64,000 nt of DNA from Daphnia carinata. Lineage: Eukaryota > Arthropoda > Branchiopoda > Diplostraca > Daphniidae. Positions 1 to 14,856 of the stretch are shown one piece after another (position 1 is the first letter of the stretch; every line of letters begins with the position of its first letter). Location: positions 8,615,367-8,679,366 of the forward strand of contig NC_081339.1 in NCBI RefSeq assembly GCF_022539665.2. Reading direction: 5' to 3'. Below the pieces are notes generated by a model that was not told the origin of the DNA, searched no databases, and saw nothing but the letters and a program-made list of their open reading frames with translations. The position numbers were made by a program, and so were the translations under genes.

Positions 1-590
1 CGCATGTGTGCAAGTGTCGAGAGCCGCGCCTTGTGCATAGAAAATGATTCACTCTCTTTTCGCCCTCATTCTCGCCTTATCAAAGTCCTAAATCTAAAAC
101 TTCGTTGAAAATATACCAAACTTTTAACCATTACACTTGTGTAACTAATGGATACTTAGTGATATCTACGTCAGCAAAGGTGGCCGAACTGGCAAGAGGG
201 AGATACACGTGCGCGTTTCCAATTTACTTGTTTCACACACTTTGTTTTGCTCTCCACACGTATGTTTGCGTGTTGCGAGAATATCCAATAGTATTTCAGC
301 ACATGTACAGTACACGTACGTAATTCGCACCTCCATGTTTTTTTTAATCCCATTCTGTTAGTCCCATTTATCTGGATTCAATCTTTTCGAATGCGTGGGC
401 AAAACGATCTGTTTTCCAACAACGATGAAAAGCTGCCAAGAGTGTGGGACTTACGCAGTTTGGATCTCCGTCGAATTCAAATAAAAAGGAGACGGTCGAA
501 CACGATGATCATTCGTCGATCGCCATCTCTGCCTACCTGTGCTTTCGAGATACTGGTGACGCTCTCCGGATCTACTGTACATCCTTCACA

Positions 591-2896
<2,306 letters not shown>

Positions 2897-5257
2897 GTAG
2901 CTTATCAAGTTTCGCAGATAAATCTATACGGTGTGCAGCCTTCGCCGTTACGACTGAACTTGTTTTAAAAGAAAACCTTTGTGTCCTTTGGCCTGCACTC
3001 AGCATCTTCTTAAAATATACCTTTAATGCATATTATAGTATTTAGTTTGAATACGCACGCGTGAGAAAAAAAATTCCCATTGTATTGGCGAAATAAATTC
3101 TTTATTGAGCAAGCATAAAACTGATGGTGTGTTTATCTCTACCCATTACTGTCTCTGCCTCTGCCCCTCCGCTACTCCAGTCCTCTATTATAGCACAACG
3201 GCAAACGTGTATCGACACGGTTTTACTAGTATTCGTCATCCGCTAATGAAGCAACCATCTTTCCTCTACGTTGAGAATGGCTGACTAAACGAAACTATGT
3301 CACAGTCCATTTACTGGTTCGTAAGTATGCAGATGGTGTAGGTGGAAAAACAGAGTGTTCCCCACCTGTGCCGCAGCCATTTTGATATACCCATGAATGT
3401 TTTTCAACTCTTTAATTGGAACAGTTATGTGTGTCGTAACATTGATGAAAACAATCGCAGGGGAACCCATTACAACGCAATTCCATACAAAAAAAGCGTG
3501 GAGAGGTGTAAGTTAATGTAATATAGAAACGTAATTAACTTTAAGATTCCTGCGCCCAAGGTCGTCAAAAATAATTGTCTTTTGACGTAATTTTCAACTT
3601 GTAAATTGAAGACAACAAAAAAAAAAGGAAATAGGTTACCACTTCCCCGCTTATTCCTTTCCATTTACATGGCCTTTCCTCCTCTTTCTTTAAACAAAGT
3701 AATCCCGGGCCAATTGTTACATGTAATACCTGTGTCATTTATTTCTATCATTGCCGTTGAGCATATTGTACGCAACCGTTTTTCTTTTCTCCAATCGTTT
3801 TTTGTTTTGTTTCAACGTGGTCATGAATCGAACCGTGCGTTAGTTCTGCGTTTATTGCCTTTAAGCTGAGCGTGAATTTTCTCTGTGTTGAATTGATGTT
3901 AGACCAGTACCTTTTTGTGCAACCCGGCTGTTCTAGTGTTACTTTCCGAAGTGAAAATGTATGGCCTATTAAAAAAAAACCTTAACTAGGCAATTCTTTG
4001 TTTATTTGCAACTTCTCCTTTAATGCCCAAAGCATGTCTATACGTCATCAACTCCCAGCCCCATCCCGGCACGTCTAGGGCCTGCCCGTGTTCTTTTCTC
4101 TAATACTGGCCCGATCTGTCTAACGGATGACCTTAATGGAAGGTCGTGCTGAGCGCTCGACTCTGCCTGTTAACACCTTGATTTAATTCAAATTTAAAGT
4201 ATCCTTTTACTTTTTCCTGTGGCTTTGTGAAAAGAAAGCCAAGTTATATTTGTTGAACAAAGCAGCGAATTCAGGCCATCGTGTATTTAACTTGGGTATG
4301 TTATGTTGGCTTTATCTGGAGTTTTTTCACGTAGCCATTATTCGTAATGTATATTGAAGGCTTGTCACGGTCATTGCAATTGAGTCATATCTTATGTCTG
4401 TACAGTTGTAGAATTATTCTAATTAGTTCCATTTAATTTTTTTTTTCATTTCAGATACAAATTACTTGTTGAGACTGGAAAGCGATGAAGGCACGACTTC
4501 CGTGAACCCCCAATTCAGGGTAACTAGTGCAAATAGAATATGCAATGAAAGTTCCTCCAGGTAGTGGTTGGGTGAAATTTGTCCACCATTCTTCGAATGC
4601 CATTGGATGCATCCATTCGTCGCTTGTTGTTCGTTACTGAGAAACATAGCAAAATAGGGAACGCATGTGTATGAGTGTCGGGAACCGCGCCTTGTGCATA
4701 GAAAATGACTCACCTTCATTCCACCCCCCACTCCCATGTTATCAAAGTCCTAAATCTGAAACTCGCGTCAAAGGGTGCCGACCTACCGACCATTGCACTT
4801 GTGTAGCTTTTAGATACTGTATGACATCAAAGCCAGCGAAGGTGGCCGAACTCACTGGTGCGAGACACATGTGCGCTTGAGTTTACTGGTTTCACGTATA
4901 TTTTTTTAATTGACACGCATGATTGTGTGTTGCGGGAGTGTCCAATAGAATTTCAGTACCTGTACGGTATACGTGCGTGATTGGTATCTCCATCTTTTTT
5001 TTATTCCGTTCTGTTAATCACATGGCCTGCACATGGCCTGGATTCAAACTTTTCAAATGCTTGGGCAGACCGATCTGTTTTCCAGCAATGGCGGGAAGCT
5101 AACAAAATTTGTGAGACAATCGCAGTTTGGGTCTCCCTCGAATTGGAATAAAAAGGAGACGCTCGATCGCGATGATCATTCGTCGATCGCCATCGCTGCC
5201 TAGCTGTGTTTTAGAGATACTGGTGACGCTCTGGCGATCTACTGTACGTCCTTCACA
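2897..5257. other. Spacer between protease copies 1 and 2
   Basis: Contains the 3' UTR and AATAAA of copy 1 (about 3092), then AT-rich sequence with no convincing gene. Positions about 3420-3900 resemble 7790-8110, and 4661 onward resembles position 1 onward. So the spacer belongs to the duplicated unit, and the sequence from about 4660 is the upstream flank of copy 2. Confidence 0.6.
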
Positions 5258-7441
5258 ATGAGTCTCACCGCTTGGGTAAAATAACTTTCGTTTTATCATT
5301 TCAATCTAGAATAGATGTTGTCTTCTTTTTTGACCCGTGATGGTAAGTAGAAATTGAACTTAGCTATGTGTGGATGGAACAGGCTTTAGGCTTTATTTGG
5401 CTGGTTGGTTTCGTGCATCCGCATACACTACGTGCTGGAAATAGTGAGAGCATTTTTGTTTGTTAAGTTTTGTATCAATCATGATAAATAGATAACGACT
5501 AGAATAGATGAAATTCTTTTGTTACTTAAATTTGTTTTATCTTATATATTTTTTTTTTACATAAAGTACATAAATTCTAAAAAACCCCAATTTTTTTTTT
5601 TTGGCCATAAATCCCGATTATTTTGAATCCACAATAATTTTCGTTGGACTTTAGAGACTGGCTTGCCAACCATATCCATCGTCGGTGGAACTCTGGCCAA
5701 TGCCGGTGAATTTCCTCACTTGGTAAGCTAATAACCTGCAATGCAAATGAATTATTCTGATGGCAGTTTTCTGTTTTATTCCGTTGAATTAAAATTTTTT
5801 TATTCCATACGGAACACCGTCATGCAATTTCTTATTTATTTATGTATTTGTTTCGTTTTTAGGCCGCTATGGATTTGAATGGATTTTTGTGTAGTGGAAC
5901 TTTGATTGGAGAAAAACATATCTTGACAGCGGCTGAATGTGTTTATGGGTAAACTGATGAACACCCTATACTATCCATAATAAGGAAATATTTCAACAAC
6001 AATTTCAATTTTCAATGTATGCTATGTTTTTTTTTCGAACCGTGCGTTCCTTTTCGCATGGATGCACTCTGATTTTAGTAATTCCGATCCTTCAGGCTTC
6101 GTTGTGAATGTTAACACGTTGTCAATTTTTGGTGGAGAGAACGGCACGGTTAAAACAGGAGTATCGTCCGTTGTTATACACGAAGCTTACGACTATGCAA
6201 CTAACGTAAGCTTTTACTAAGAAAACTTACTCCTATTTTTTAACATTTATTTGCGATAATTGAAAGCTAATCGCAAAATTTGAAATGCGACACTCAATTT
6301 CCTTTGAGTACTGTTTAGTAGTACAAGAAGCACGCTAACCTATTTGCGATAGAAAATGGAAATATTTTGCACTATAGTATCCAATTCAAAATGTTAACGA
6401 TTAGTTTGATTATTCTGTTTGCGAAACACATTTTCGACTTCCAAATCATCTATTCATTACTTGTTTGAAAGGGACTACTGTCTTTAAACTTCGCGTTAAT
6501 TACAGATTGAATGACATTGCATTACTGGTGTTGAATGTAACAGTGACGGGTATCCAATTTGCCACTATTCTGACGGACGACGCAACGACAGAACAGCCAA
6601 CAGCGGAGCCTATTACGGATGAGCCTACGGATGCACCTACGAAACTGCCAACAGAACCCACAACTACCAAAAAACCGATAACCACCAAAAAAACGACAAC
6701 CACAAAACCGACAACCACCAAGAAACCGACAACCACCAAGAAACCGACAACCACCAAGAAACCGACAACAACCAAAAAACCGACAACAACCAAAAAACCG
6801 ACAACCGCAAAACCGACAACCACCAAGAAACCGACAACCACAAAACCGACAACCACCAAAAAACCGACAACAATAAAACCTAAAACCACGAAGAAACCAG
6901 CCATGAGAGCTTTTCCTGACTACGTCAACAAACCGGCCGTCGTTGCTGGATGGGGACCAAACTACTTTGGTTAAACATTCTCTATTCCATTGATAAATTG
7001 CTGGAAATGTATTTGCCATTTCCTTGTCCTAAACAAACGATTTCTTCTTTCGTTGGCTCAATAGATGGAAACGTGTCACTCGTATTGCTGAAGACCGACG
7101 TCACTGTTCAAGATAATTCTATTTGCGCCAGTCAATACGGATCAGGGTTCAACAGCACTGCTATGCTGTGTGCCTCTGCAGATGGAAAAGGCGCTTGCCA
7201 GGTCACTGCCTCAAGAAAACTATTAAATCATCATCGAATTTGCAATGCAGACCACGATATTTAAATGGCAATTTTATTTTTGTAGAGTGACGCTGGCGGT
7301 CCGATTTATGTAGACGGCGTTCAAGTCGGCATCATTTCGTTTAGCAGAGGTTGCGCTGATCCCAACTATGCCGGTGTTTATACACGAATCAGCAGTTACG
7401 TCAGCTGGATTAAAACCAACCAGGCGAATACTAGTAGCTAA
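5258..7441 (+). pseudogene. Serine protease homologue, copy 2, catalytic residues lost
   Basis: Paralogue of the preceding protease with the same eight-exon layout: 5258-5275, 5383-5443, 5655-5722, 5863-5948, 6079-6205, 6506-6969, 7065-7201, 7286-7441. Signal peptide (MSLTAW then ALGFIWLVG) and activation site SIVGG are kept. The catalytic His position reads TAAEC (His to Glu) and the Ser position reads SDAGGP (Ser to Ala); the Asp motif NDIALL remains. It cannot be an active protease. Exon 6 has one extra base after the acceptor at 6505 compared with copy 1, which would cause a stop three codons later. So it is either a pseudogene or a secreted serine protease homologue with a sequencing or splice-site error at that point. 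The Thr-rich insert is intact in frame. AATAAA lies near 7638. Confidence 0.75.
6590..6900 (+). repeat. Thr/Pro/Lys minisatellite in protease copy 2
   Basis: Tandem in-frame units, mostly encoding TTKKPT and TTKPT, more homogeneous than in copy 1, where a PT-only part comes first. The homogeneity suggests recent expansion by slippage or unequal exchange. Confidence 0.85.
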
Positions 7442-8589
7442 ATATTTTGCCAATTTTCACCGATACATCCATACGGTGTGCAGCTTTCGCCGTTACGACT
7501 GAACTTGTTTTAAAAGAAAACCTTTTGGTCTTTTCACCTGCATTCAGCATCTTTCTAAAATGTACCTTAAATGCATTTTATAGCATTTAGTTTAAAGAGA
7601 CACGCGTGGGAAAAAAAATTCCCATTATATTGGCAAAATAAATTCTTTACTGATCAAGCATGAAACTGTTGATGTGCATATATTCTTCTTATTAGAGTTT
7701 GCCAGTCTCAGCAACTAACCCAACTTCAAACAAAATCCGAATCTGTTTTTATTAATCGTAGCGTAGTTCAAATACGCCTTTTTTTACCCAATTTAATGTT
7801 TTTAGCAAAGTACAAAAGGGATCCTTGTTCACGCAATTTTCAACATGCCACTCCCATAGAGAAAAGAAAAGAAAGCAAAAGGGTTGCCACTTCCCTTTTT
7901 ATTCCTATTCTTGTTAGATTGCCCTTCCCCCTTTTTTTCTTGAGAAAGAAAAATTGGGCAGGTTGTTATGCAACTATGCCACCATTTAGCCCTTTGTTTC
8001 TCCTTGACCATGCCAGACGCAACAGTTGCGCACCTGTCTGAATTGTTTCTAGTTGGAACTTGGAAGCCAACACGCATCCAACCGTGCATTTATGGTTTGT
8101 GTTAACATTTTCCTCAGCGTGAACTTTTTGTTTTGATCTGATGTTTGTTTGTGTGATTCTTCGTAAAAAGTTCAGAAGGCTGAACAATGGCAGATGTACG
8201 AAATGAAGTCCTGCAAGTATGAAAATTTACTATCATCGTTTAAGTGTCTAGTACTCAATCAATGTATTTGCAGACTGACGTAGTTTAGGTATTTGGAGCT
8301 ACTCCCCTAAAATTGTTCAATTTCACAGTGTTTTCAACTAGATTTAATTAACTCCCTGATTTAAATCTTAATTGACAATTGTTATGGTTGATGGATTCGC
8401 TGCATCTAACTTGCATGGGCAATGAAATTTGAAAAACAGCGTGCTTGGGTAATACTTGTTACTCTTTTCCTTGAACATTATCGATAGCCGCCATTCATCG
8501 TTTCTTAAAACTTCACTTTCAGAGGACACAGGAGTACGCAGAACGTTTCATTGCTTAGCTTCCAGCTACGGCTTGTCGTTTAGGTTACA

Positions 8590-9180
8590 GGGAAAGTGGC
8601 CGGCCTGACAAAAGCAATGCAGATGTTCACGTGTAGTGTTGCAGCTGTTAGCCTTTTATAAGCTACCTTCCACACACTTTTTTTGCCTACATATTTAGAC
8701 TATATGTTGTATTTCTAGAATATCTAATAGGTTATCAGCACATGTTGCCGATCTTCGTGATTCGTACCTCACTTTGATTTCATTTTCCTTATATTCTGCC
8801 ACCCTTATGTGAATTCAAACTCGACGATGCACGGGGGCAGCCTGTCCAGTTTTCCTGCGATGACAGAAGGCTGCTAAAGTTAGTTGACAAGAGGCAATTG
8901 AATACCTGCCGCACGCAAATTTAAGAAAAGGTAACGTTATAACACGTTACGTGCCTATAGCTGCGCTTTACAATGAGCCTTGTTATTTGAGTAATACACA
9001 TTTTCACTTTTATATTGAAGCTAAAACAGATGGTGTCTCTAATGTTTTACCTCGTTCTGGTTAATTTTAAAAAATGAATTTAACTTTGTTCGATGGAATG
9101 GGCATTGAGCCTTTTGTGGTTGGCTGATTCACGGCATCCGCACATACATACATATCACATACTGTACATATCTTGCATTC
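8590..9180 (+). pseudogene. Protease copy 3, 5' relic
   Basis: Degenerate third copy of the upstream flank and first two exons. The ATG-AGC-CTT-GTT-ATT start at 8973 matches exon 1, but its last codon is TGA instead of TGG. About 9106-9160 matches exon 2 (ALSLLWLA) with a TGA inside. No IVGG exon or later exon is seen downstream, where trichoplein begins on the other strand. It marks the end of the tandem array. Confidence 0.6.
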
Positions 9181-9508
9181 AAAATGTAATCCTGACGAAC
9201 ATCATCTTTATTCATAAATCATCTGCCGTTGAAATGAAAAAAAAAAATAATAATCTTCCTTAGAGGATGTAGTTGTCATTTTGTAAAATCATTTTGAAAA
9301 GCATCAAGAAACGGGGCCTACTCCTAACGTTTCTGTTGGTTTTTTGCCCATCCATCGAATACGACAAGATCCGATAAGTTATAAATTTTCTAAGATACCA
9401 TTTTGGGCGAACAGTACATTTTAAAAATTACACCAGGAGTATTGTCGATAGTGGGGAAAAAACGTGACAAGCGCTTTGAATTTAGAAATGAATGAAGTAT
9501 TTGCGATA

Positions 9509-11219
9509 TTAAAGTTTAAGTTTATCCATTGCAATATTCCAATGTTTTTGGTTGTGGGCTGCTTCCATGATTTCTTGGTGTTTGCGTTTTTGCTCTTCTA
9601 GCCTAATGAATTCTTCTTCTCTACGTTGCTTTTGATCAACTTGGGCCAACAAGTCCTCTTTCATTTGAATTTGTTTATTTTTGGTGTCCATCTCTTTCAT
9701 CTTCATTTGATTATGGTAGCTCTCAAGCGAGCGAATAAGTTCCTCCCGATCAAGTAAAAGTCGCTCTCTTTCTTGCCGTGCTACAAACAGTCTTTCGTCA
9801 ATCTAAAGAAATTTGAACTATGTAGAACGGGCGGTTTAAATGATTCATACAAAAATAGGTGCCTTGCCTGTTTTTTCTGGATCGTTATCACATCTTCCAT
9901 TAACTTCTTGCGAGCTAATCTTTCCGCTTCCCACTCTGATTCTCGTTTTTCCCACAGTTTTTTGGCCTCTTCCCTGTCCATAGAGATACGTTAAAATTCA
10001 CTTGTTCACTTTACAACTAAACAGAAAGGAAGCGTGAATTACTGGAATAAAAACTCGCTTTGCTGCAAGCGTTCTTTCTCAATTTGACGATGGTTTTCAA
10101 GGAGTTCTAAAAATCGCATTATGTCTTGACGTGTTTTTTCCTTTTTTTCGGAACGATCACTTTCGGCAAGCTTTTCCACGAAATTCATTTCTCTTTCCAG
10201 ATCAGCGGTCACTTCTTTCGAACGTTGTCTCAGTTTTGCCAAATGTTGTTTGGTCAAAAATTCTCTGAAAATACACCTTATATTATCCAAAACAATTGTT
10301 TAGAAAAAATATATATTATACCCATTTTGTTTTTTTCTTGCTCTTTCATCTTCTTTCTTTTTCATTTCTTCTTTAATAGCCTCCAAGCTTGCAGCTTCTG
10401 CTATCAATCTCTCCTGTTCTCGTCGTTTTTCATTTGCCTCAAAGTCCATTACCCTGTGAGGGAAACACCCTTAGATGAAAATGATGGGGTACACAAACAT
10501 TTTATGTACCTCAGTTGTTCAACTTGAGCATCCAAGTCTTTTTTCCACTGCTGTTTCTTTTCCAATTCCATCTGTCGTTCTAGTTCATCTCTACGCTTCT
10601 CTTCTTGGACCAAGCGTTCCATTTGTGCAGCCTCCCTTTTCTTTTCTTCCATTAACCTAGCTTTCTCCTCTTCTCTTTGCTGTAATTGTATTGTCCACAT
10701 TTCTTTCTGCTGTTGTCTTTTCAATTCAGATTCAAACACTCTGAAGGAATCATTGGTAGATTTCCATTTTTCGTGTTCCTTCTTTTCCAAGAATTCACTC
10801 AGCTTTGCACTTTTAGAGTGCCGAAAATGTTGTACTTTATCTTTCATATTTTCCCATTTTTGTTTTTCTTCTTCTTCCTGAATTGCTTTCATTGCTTCTT
10901 CTTCCTTCAATTTTTCTGCTTGATATAATTTTTTTAGTTTTATTCTTCGATTTTCAACATCTATTTCTGTGTCACGGAGCTTGGACTGACGATGGCTCAG
11001 CTGTGCACTCCTGGGGGATGTCCAATCATCAAACTTCTCAGTTTGTAGGTTACAATTTTGGAAATACCTGTCATTTGATCGAGCTGTTTCGGTTCGGCGA
11101 TTTTCAGCTTCACGTTTACGAATGATTTCATTTTCTAATCGCATTTTGATAACGGGTAGCGAAGCGCTGTACCTGTCCATGTTCGAAAAACTACTACGAG
11201 GTCGAAATGAATTGCTCAT
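9509..11219 (-). CDS. TCHP: Trichoplein keratin filament-binding protein
   Basis: Coiled-coil centrosome and basal-body protein. In vertebrates trichoplein restrains primary-cilium assembly through Aurora A and binds keratin filaments (family knowledge). Five exons on the minus strand: 11219-10510, 10453-10322, 10264-10043, 9973-9868, 9802-9509. They sum to 488 codons with consistent phases, close to the human protein of about 498 residues. Nearly the whole product is charged heptad-like helix rich in E, K, R and Q, as in the trichohyalin/plectin homology domain. The stretch EEAKKLWEKRESEWEAER in exon 4 is the strongest family match. Start chosen at MSNSFRP because upstream sequence is non-coding. 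The last intron uses a GC donor. It is head to head with the RILP-like gene, with about 670 bp between starts. Confidence 0.85.
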
Positions 11220-11887
11220 TTCTTGAAATATTAGTACAATAATTTCCAAAGTAAAATTCGAAGAAAGTTTGTGAAACGTGAACGTGAACGCGTTTAGTTG
11301 AGAATCTTGTTTTCAAAAAGAGTTGTTGATAATGGTACCTATGACAACGAAGTTGCCACGTCGTTGGTATTTCTGTTCAGAAAAACGCCTAAGGCCATGC
11401 CCATGCCCATTTACTTTTCTAATTCTAGAGGCCTGCTGATTTGCTGAAAGTGGATTTCGAAATGATTTGTAAAAAATATCAATGCGGCATTTTTTATTTT
11501 TTGATTGAAAGTGGTTAGTATTTCAGGTTTAACTCCTCAAGAACTGTTTTCTATAAAGTCGATATTCTAGCCTTCCATCCTAGCTATGGTTCAATGACGT
11601 CATTTGCTCTCCGCTGTTTATCATTTAAGAGGCCCTTTAAAGTCAGTGCGTAGGAAGGGTTTCTACGAAACACATCCCAGTTGGGTTGTTCGTTCTTTAG
11701 TGAAGAGAATGAATAACTAATTTCGAGGTTTCAACGTTTTCACAAGCTTATGGCCACTTTCGCCAAAATTTTACCAAGATAACAATTTTTTAAACCACGG
11801 ATCTTGACAACTGTATGTGATACATTTCTGAATTGCAGTACTGAACTGTGAAACAAAGTCTTATGTGCCAATATCCAAGAAATCAAC
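11220..11887. promoter_or_regulatory. Shared upstream region of TCHP and RILP-like genes
   Basis: About 670 bp between divergent start codons. No ORF of note. The arrangement implies that both promoters lie here, possibly bidirectional. No specific motif is claimed. Confidence 0.45.
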
Positions 11888-13555
11888 ATGCCTTTACCTA
11901 CAGCAAGATGTTTGGAAGATCAACAAGATTCCTCTTCTGAGTATGATTCTCTTCCTGACATTTCTGTTGTGGATGTGTTTGATCTTGCCTCTGATGTTGG
12001 TAATGAGTTAGAAAAAATTATAAATATCCACGGGAATGAACTAGTCCAAGGTTTGATGCAAAAGGTGATTAGAGTTCTGGAGTTGCTTGATAAGACCTCA
12101 AAAAGGTAAGTCATCAATGAAAAATTTGTTTAAAAAACCAATTTCTTATTTGATAATATTATTGTAGGCAAGAATCAGAGCGCCAACTTGTAGAAGAGTT
12201 ACAGAATAATATCAGTCTTCTTGAACGTGAGAAAAGAGAGAAAGCTGTTGACAGGTTACGTTATGAAAGAGAAATTGAACAGTTGGAAGAAAACTGGAAA
12301 AAAGAAACACAAGAACTTCTCGGGAAAATTACCAGAGTCCAAGAAGAAAATAAGCGATTATCTTCCTCATTGAAAGAGAGTAAAGAAAAAAGTGTTTCAA
12401 AAAGTAATTTTTCTTTTTTTATCATGACTTATTAATAATATTATAAATTTTTGGCCACTTCATATTAGAACCTGTACTCAAGGAACCTGATTGGGACATA
12501 TTTGAAAAGCTCAGGGAAGCAAATGAGAAACAGAGAGATCTGTTGCGCTGTAGGGATAAGGAGTTCCAAGATAAAGTTGCTGAAAATGAATCTGTAAATT
12601 TTCATTTATAATTTTTTAAAAATATGTTATTGTCCATAATTAAGGCAAGACTAATTTGAGTATTGATAGTTAAAAAATCAGGTGGAACGTGTGACGGAGA
12701 TTAACAAAGAATTACGGAGAAAGCAAAGCCACATGTCTCAGCAAATGAGGTCACTGGTTGAAGAAAGAGCGGATTTGCAGGCTTTACACCAAGAGCAGTC
12801 GAGGAACTTAACCGCACTCCAAAAGCGACTGGGCGTTGCACAACGAGACAATGAAGATTTGATTCAGTGCCAGGTAACTGGCTATGTCTGTGCAGACATG
12901 TACCTTATATTTAATGTACAATTACTTATATTATTTTTTTCCTTTTTATTTTCATCTATAAAGAACGATGTGCCAGATCTCACCAATAAAATTGTAATCG
13001 ATATCAATGACCCTAATCGTCCTCGATTCACCATAGCTGAGCTTAAAGAGATTTTGTGTGAGCGAAACGAGCTTAAAGCTCGCGTAAGTGACCTGGTTGA
13101 TGAGCTCGCGCTCTACCGGCCCAGTAAAAACCATTCCAAGTAAGATCATCATTCACGCGAAGTTGAACTTCTGTTCTCATAATTGCTTTCCTTCCTGTCG
13201 ATATGGAAGTCCTGAAAGGGTATCACCTACAAATGGCGGGTCAATTGTTTCTTCCGCTGATCTTCTTGTATCAGAAATTGACGAATGTTCTACTGATTTA
13301 CCGGTTCAGGGCCCTCTGCCCTACGAACCGGATGATGCGCCATGGAAACGGCCAACTTCTAGACGAAAGGAGTCGAGCATAAGGAAATTGTAAGTCTATT
13401 GGGATTCCGAAATATTTGAACTTCGCTGCTTATTGGCTTTTGGAATTCTTTTTCTTTTTCAGTTCTATTTTTGTTTTGTTTTTGTTTTTAGGTTTTCTAC
13501 CTTGTCTTCTTTCCCTCGTTTATTAGCTCCGCGCACTGTAGATGGTGCGAAATGA
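11888..13555 (+). CDS. RILP-like protein (RH1/RH2 adaptor)
   Basis: Member of the RILP/RILPL family, which links Rab GTPases (Rab8, Rab10, Rab36 types) to motors and JIP scaffolds in lysosome and cilium traffic (family knowledge). Seven exons: 11888-12105, 12168-12403, 12469-12593, 12682-12873, 12964-13139, 13210-13389, 13492-13555. Phases close to 397 codons. The RH1 domain (residues about 25-75, VFDLASDVGNELEK) is followed by long coiled coil in exons 2-4. The RH2 domain in exon 5 has the diagnostic FTIAELKEILCERNELKARV. The tail has PYEPDDAPWKR and ends in a basic Ser-rich segment, as in RILPL1. The acceptor at 13209 lacks a good polypyrimidine tract and was chosen because it keeps phase and restores the EPDDAPW block. 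Confidence 0.85.
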
Positions 13556-14856
13556 CCTGAAGTGTCTTCCAACTTGTGATATTTTGCTAGCCATTGTCCT
13601 TGTATATTGGTTCGGATAGACCGAACAGAGTGTACAGCGGTATAATTTTGTAACGTCCATTGCTTTCTTTTTCCAGGTTTAAAAAACTTGTTATGTTGCC
13701 AAGTGCGGGACTTTTGAATCCTCAGTGACGAGTACCAAAAGTTGGTTGACTGTTTTCTCTCAAAAAGATATGCCGAACAAAGTTTTTCGTAGCAATTTTA
13801 GTTTAAAATCGACTGTCATTTATTCGCGGTGTTTTAAAGTTTGCATCATTTCCATTAAATGTGGCCATAGGTACCCAAACGATCTGTAAACGTCAAAGGC
13901 GTTCTTGCCAATGCCGTTTTAGAATCTAGTGATCTATTCGATCATTAATAGTAAACCAAATACTATGTATCCAACATAATCTAGATGAGATACTCCGCCC
14001 CTACCTTATCCAAAGACTAAAGACATTTATTATTAGGACGTTTGATTTACCATTAACGATGTGAAATACACACATAAAAAAAAAGACCGTGTTGTGCAGA
14101 TGGATTTCTGATTTACTCTGCTATCCATCTAAGATATGCTGCTGTGTATGCTCCATTGCAGCTGAATGGCTCTGCGTTTGTTTACTGTCGGGGATATGTT
14201 TTTAAAATTTGAATCCTTGCCTAATTTTTAGCTTTGTTATTAATTCATGACTTAGAAGCGATAGCTTATCTACACTAGAAAGTAATACGTAGTAGTAGTA
14301 GAATGTTCTTCGACCACGGTGGATGACATAGTTGGCATGTTGTCACGTTTTTTCCATGTGACTTTCTTGTAGTCGATCCAAGTTTAACATGTACGTGAAT
14401 TCCATTTTTTCATTCATAATTTTTCATTGATTTCTCTGCTCCACTGTCCATAACTCTGCTGTTATCTGTTAGTTAACTCCAGTTTCACCAAAGATACATA
14501 GTATAGAAATACAATGAAGGCTTTATTCCGCCTCTTATAAATCGTACAAATTATGCCGCAACTCGAAATTTTGGACGAACAATGGGTACAATTCCACCAA
14601 GTTTTTCAAGGACAATTCAGTAGCTGATGTTGCTTCCTGGCATTCTCTAGTCATGACGTTCTTTACATGCGAGTTTGCCTCAAACAGCCTAGGGCTTGCA
14701 CTTTTAACACCTTGTTAGCTGTTAGCATTCCCCAGTATGTTTTTTTCAACGAGGTTATGCAGTTGAACCATTAGTTTGTGTTAGAAACAGTTCGTCATTA
14801 AACTCACGAAATTTAAAAAGAAATACGTTATCGACACTATCAGATAATTTTTCATA
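13556..14856. other. Intergenic
   Basis: About 1.3 kb of AT-rich sequence holding the presumed 3' UTR of the RILP-like gene and the upstream region of the SLC6 gene. No further gene seen. Confidence 0.5.

Noticed and set aside
10126-10928. Plus-strand Phe/Leu-rich ORFs that look like membrane proteins
   Set aside because: Antisense of the Lys/Glu-rich trichoplein exons (AAG/GAA read backwards gives CTT/TTC).
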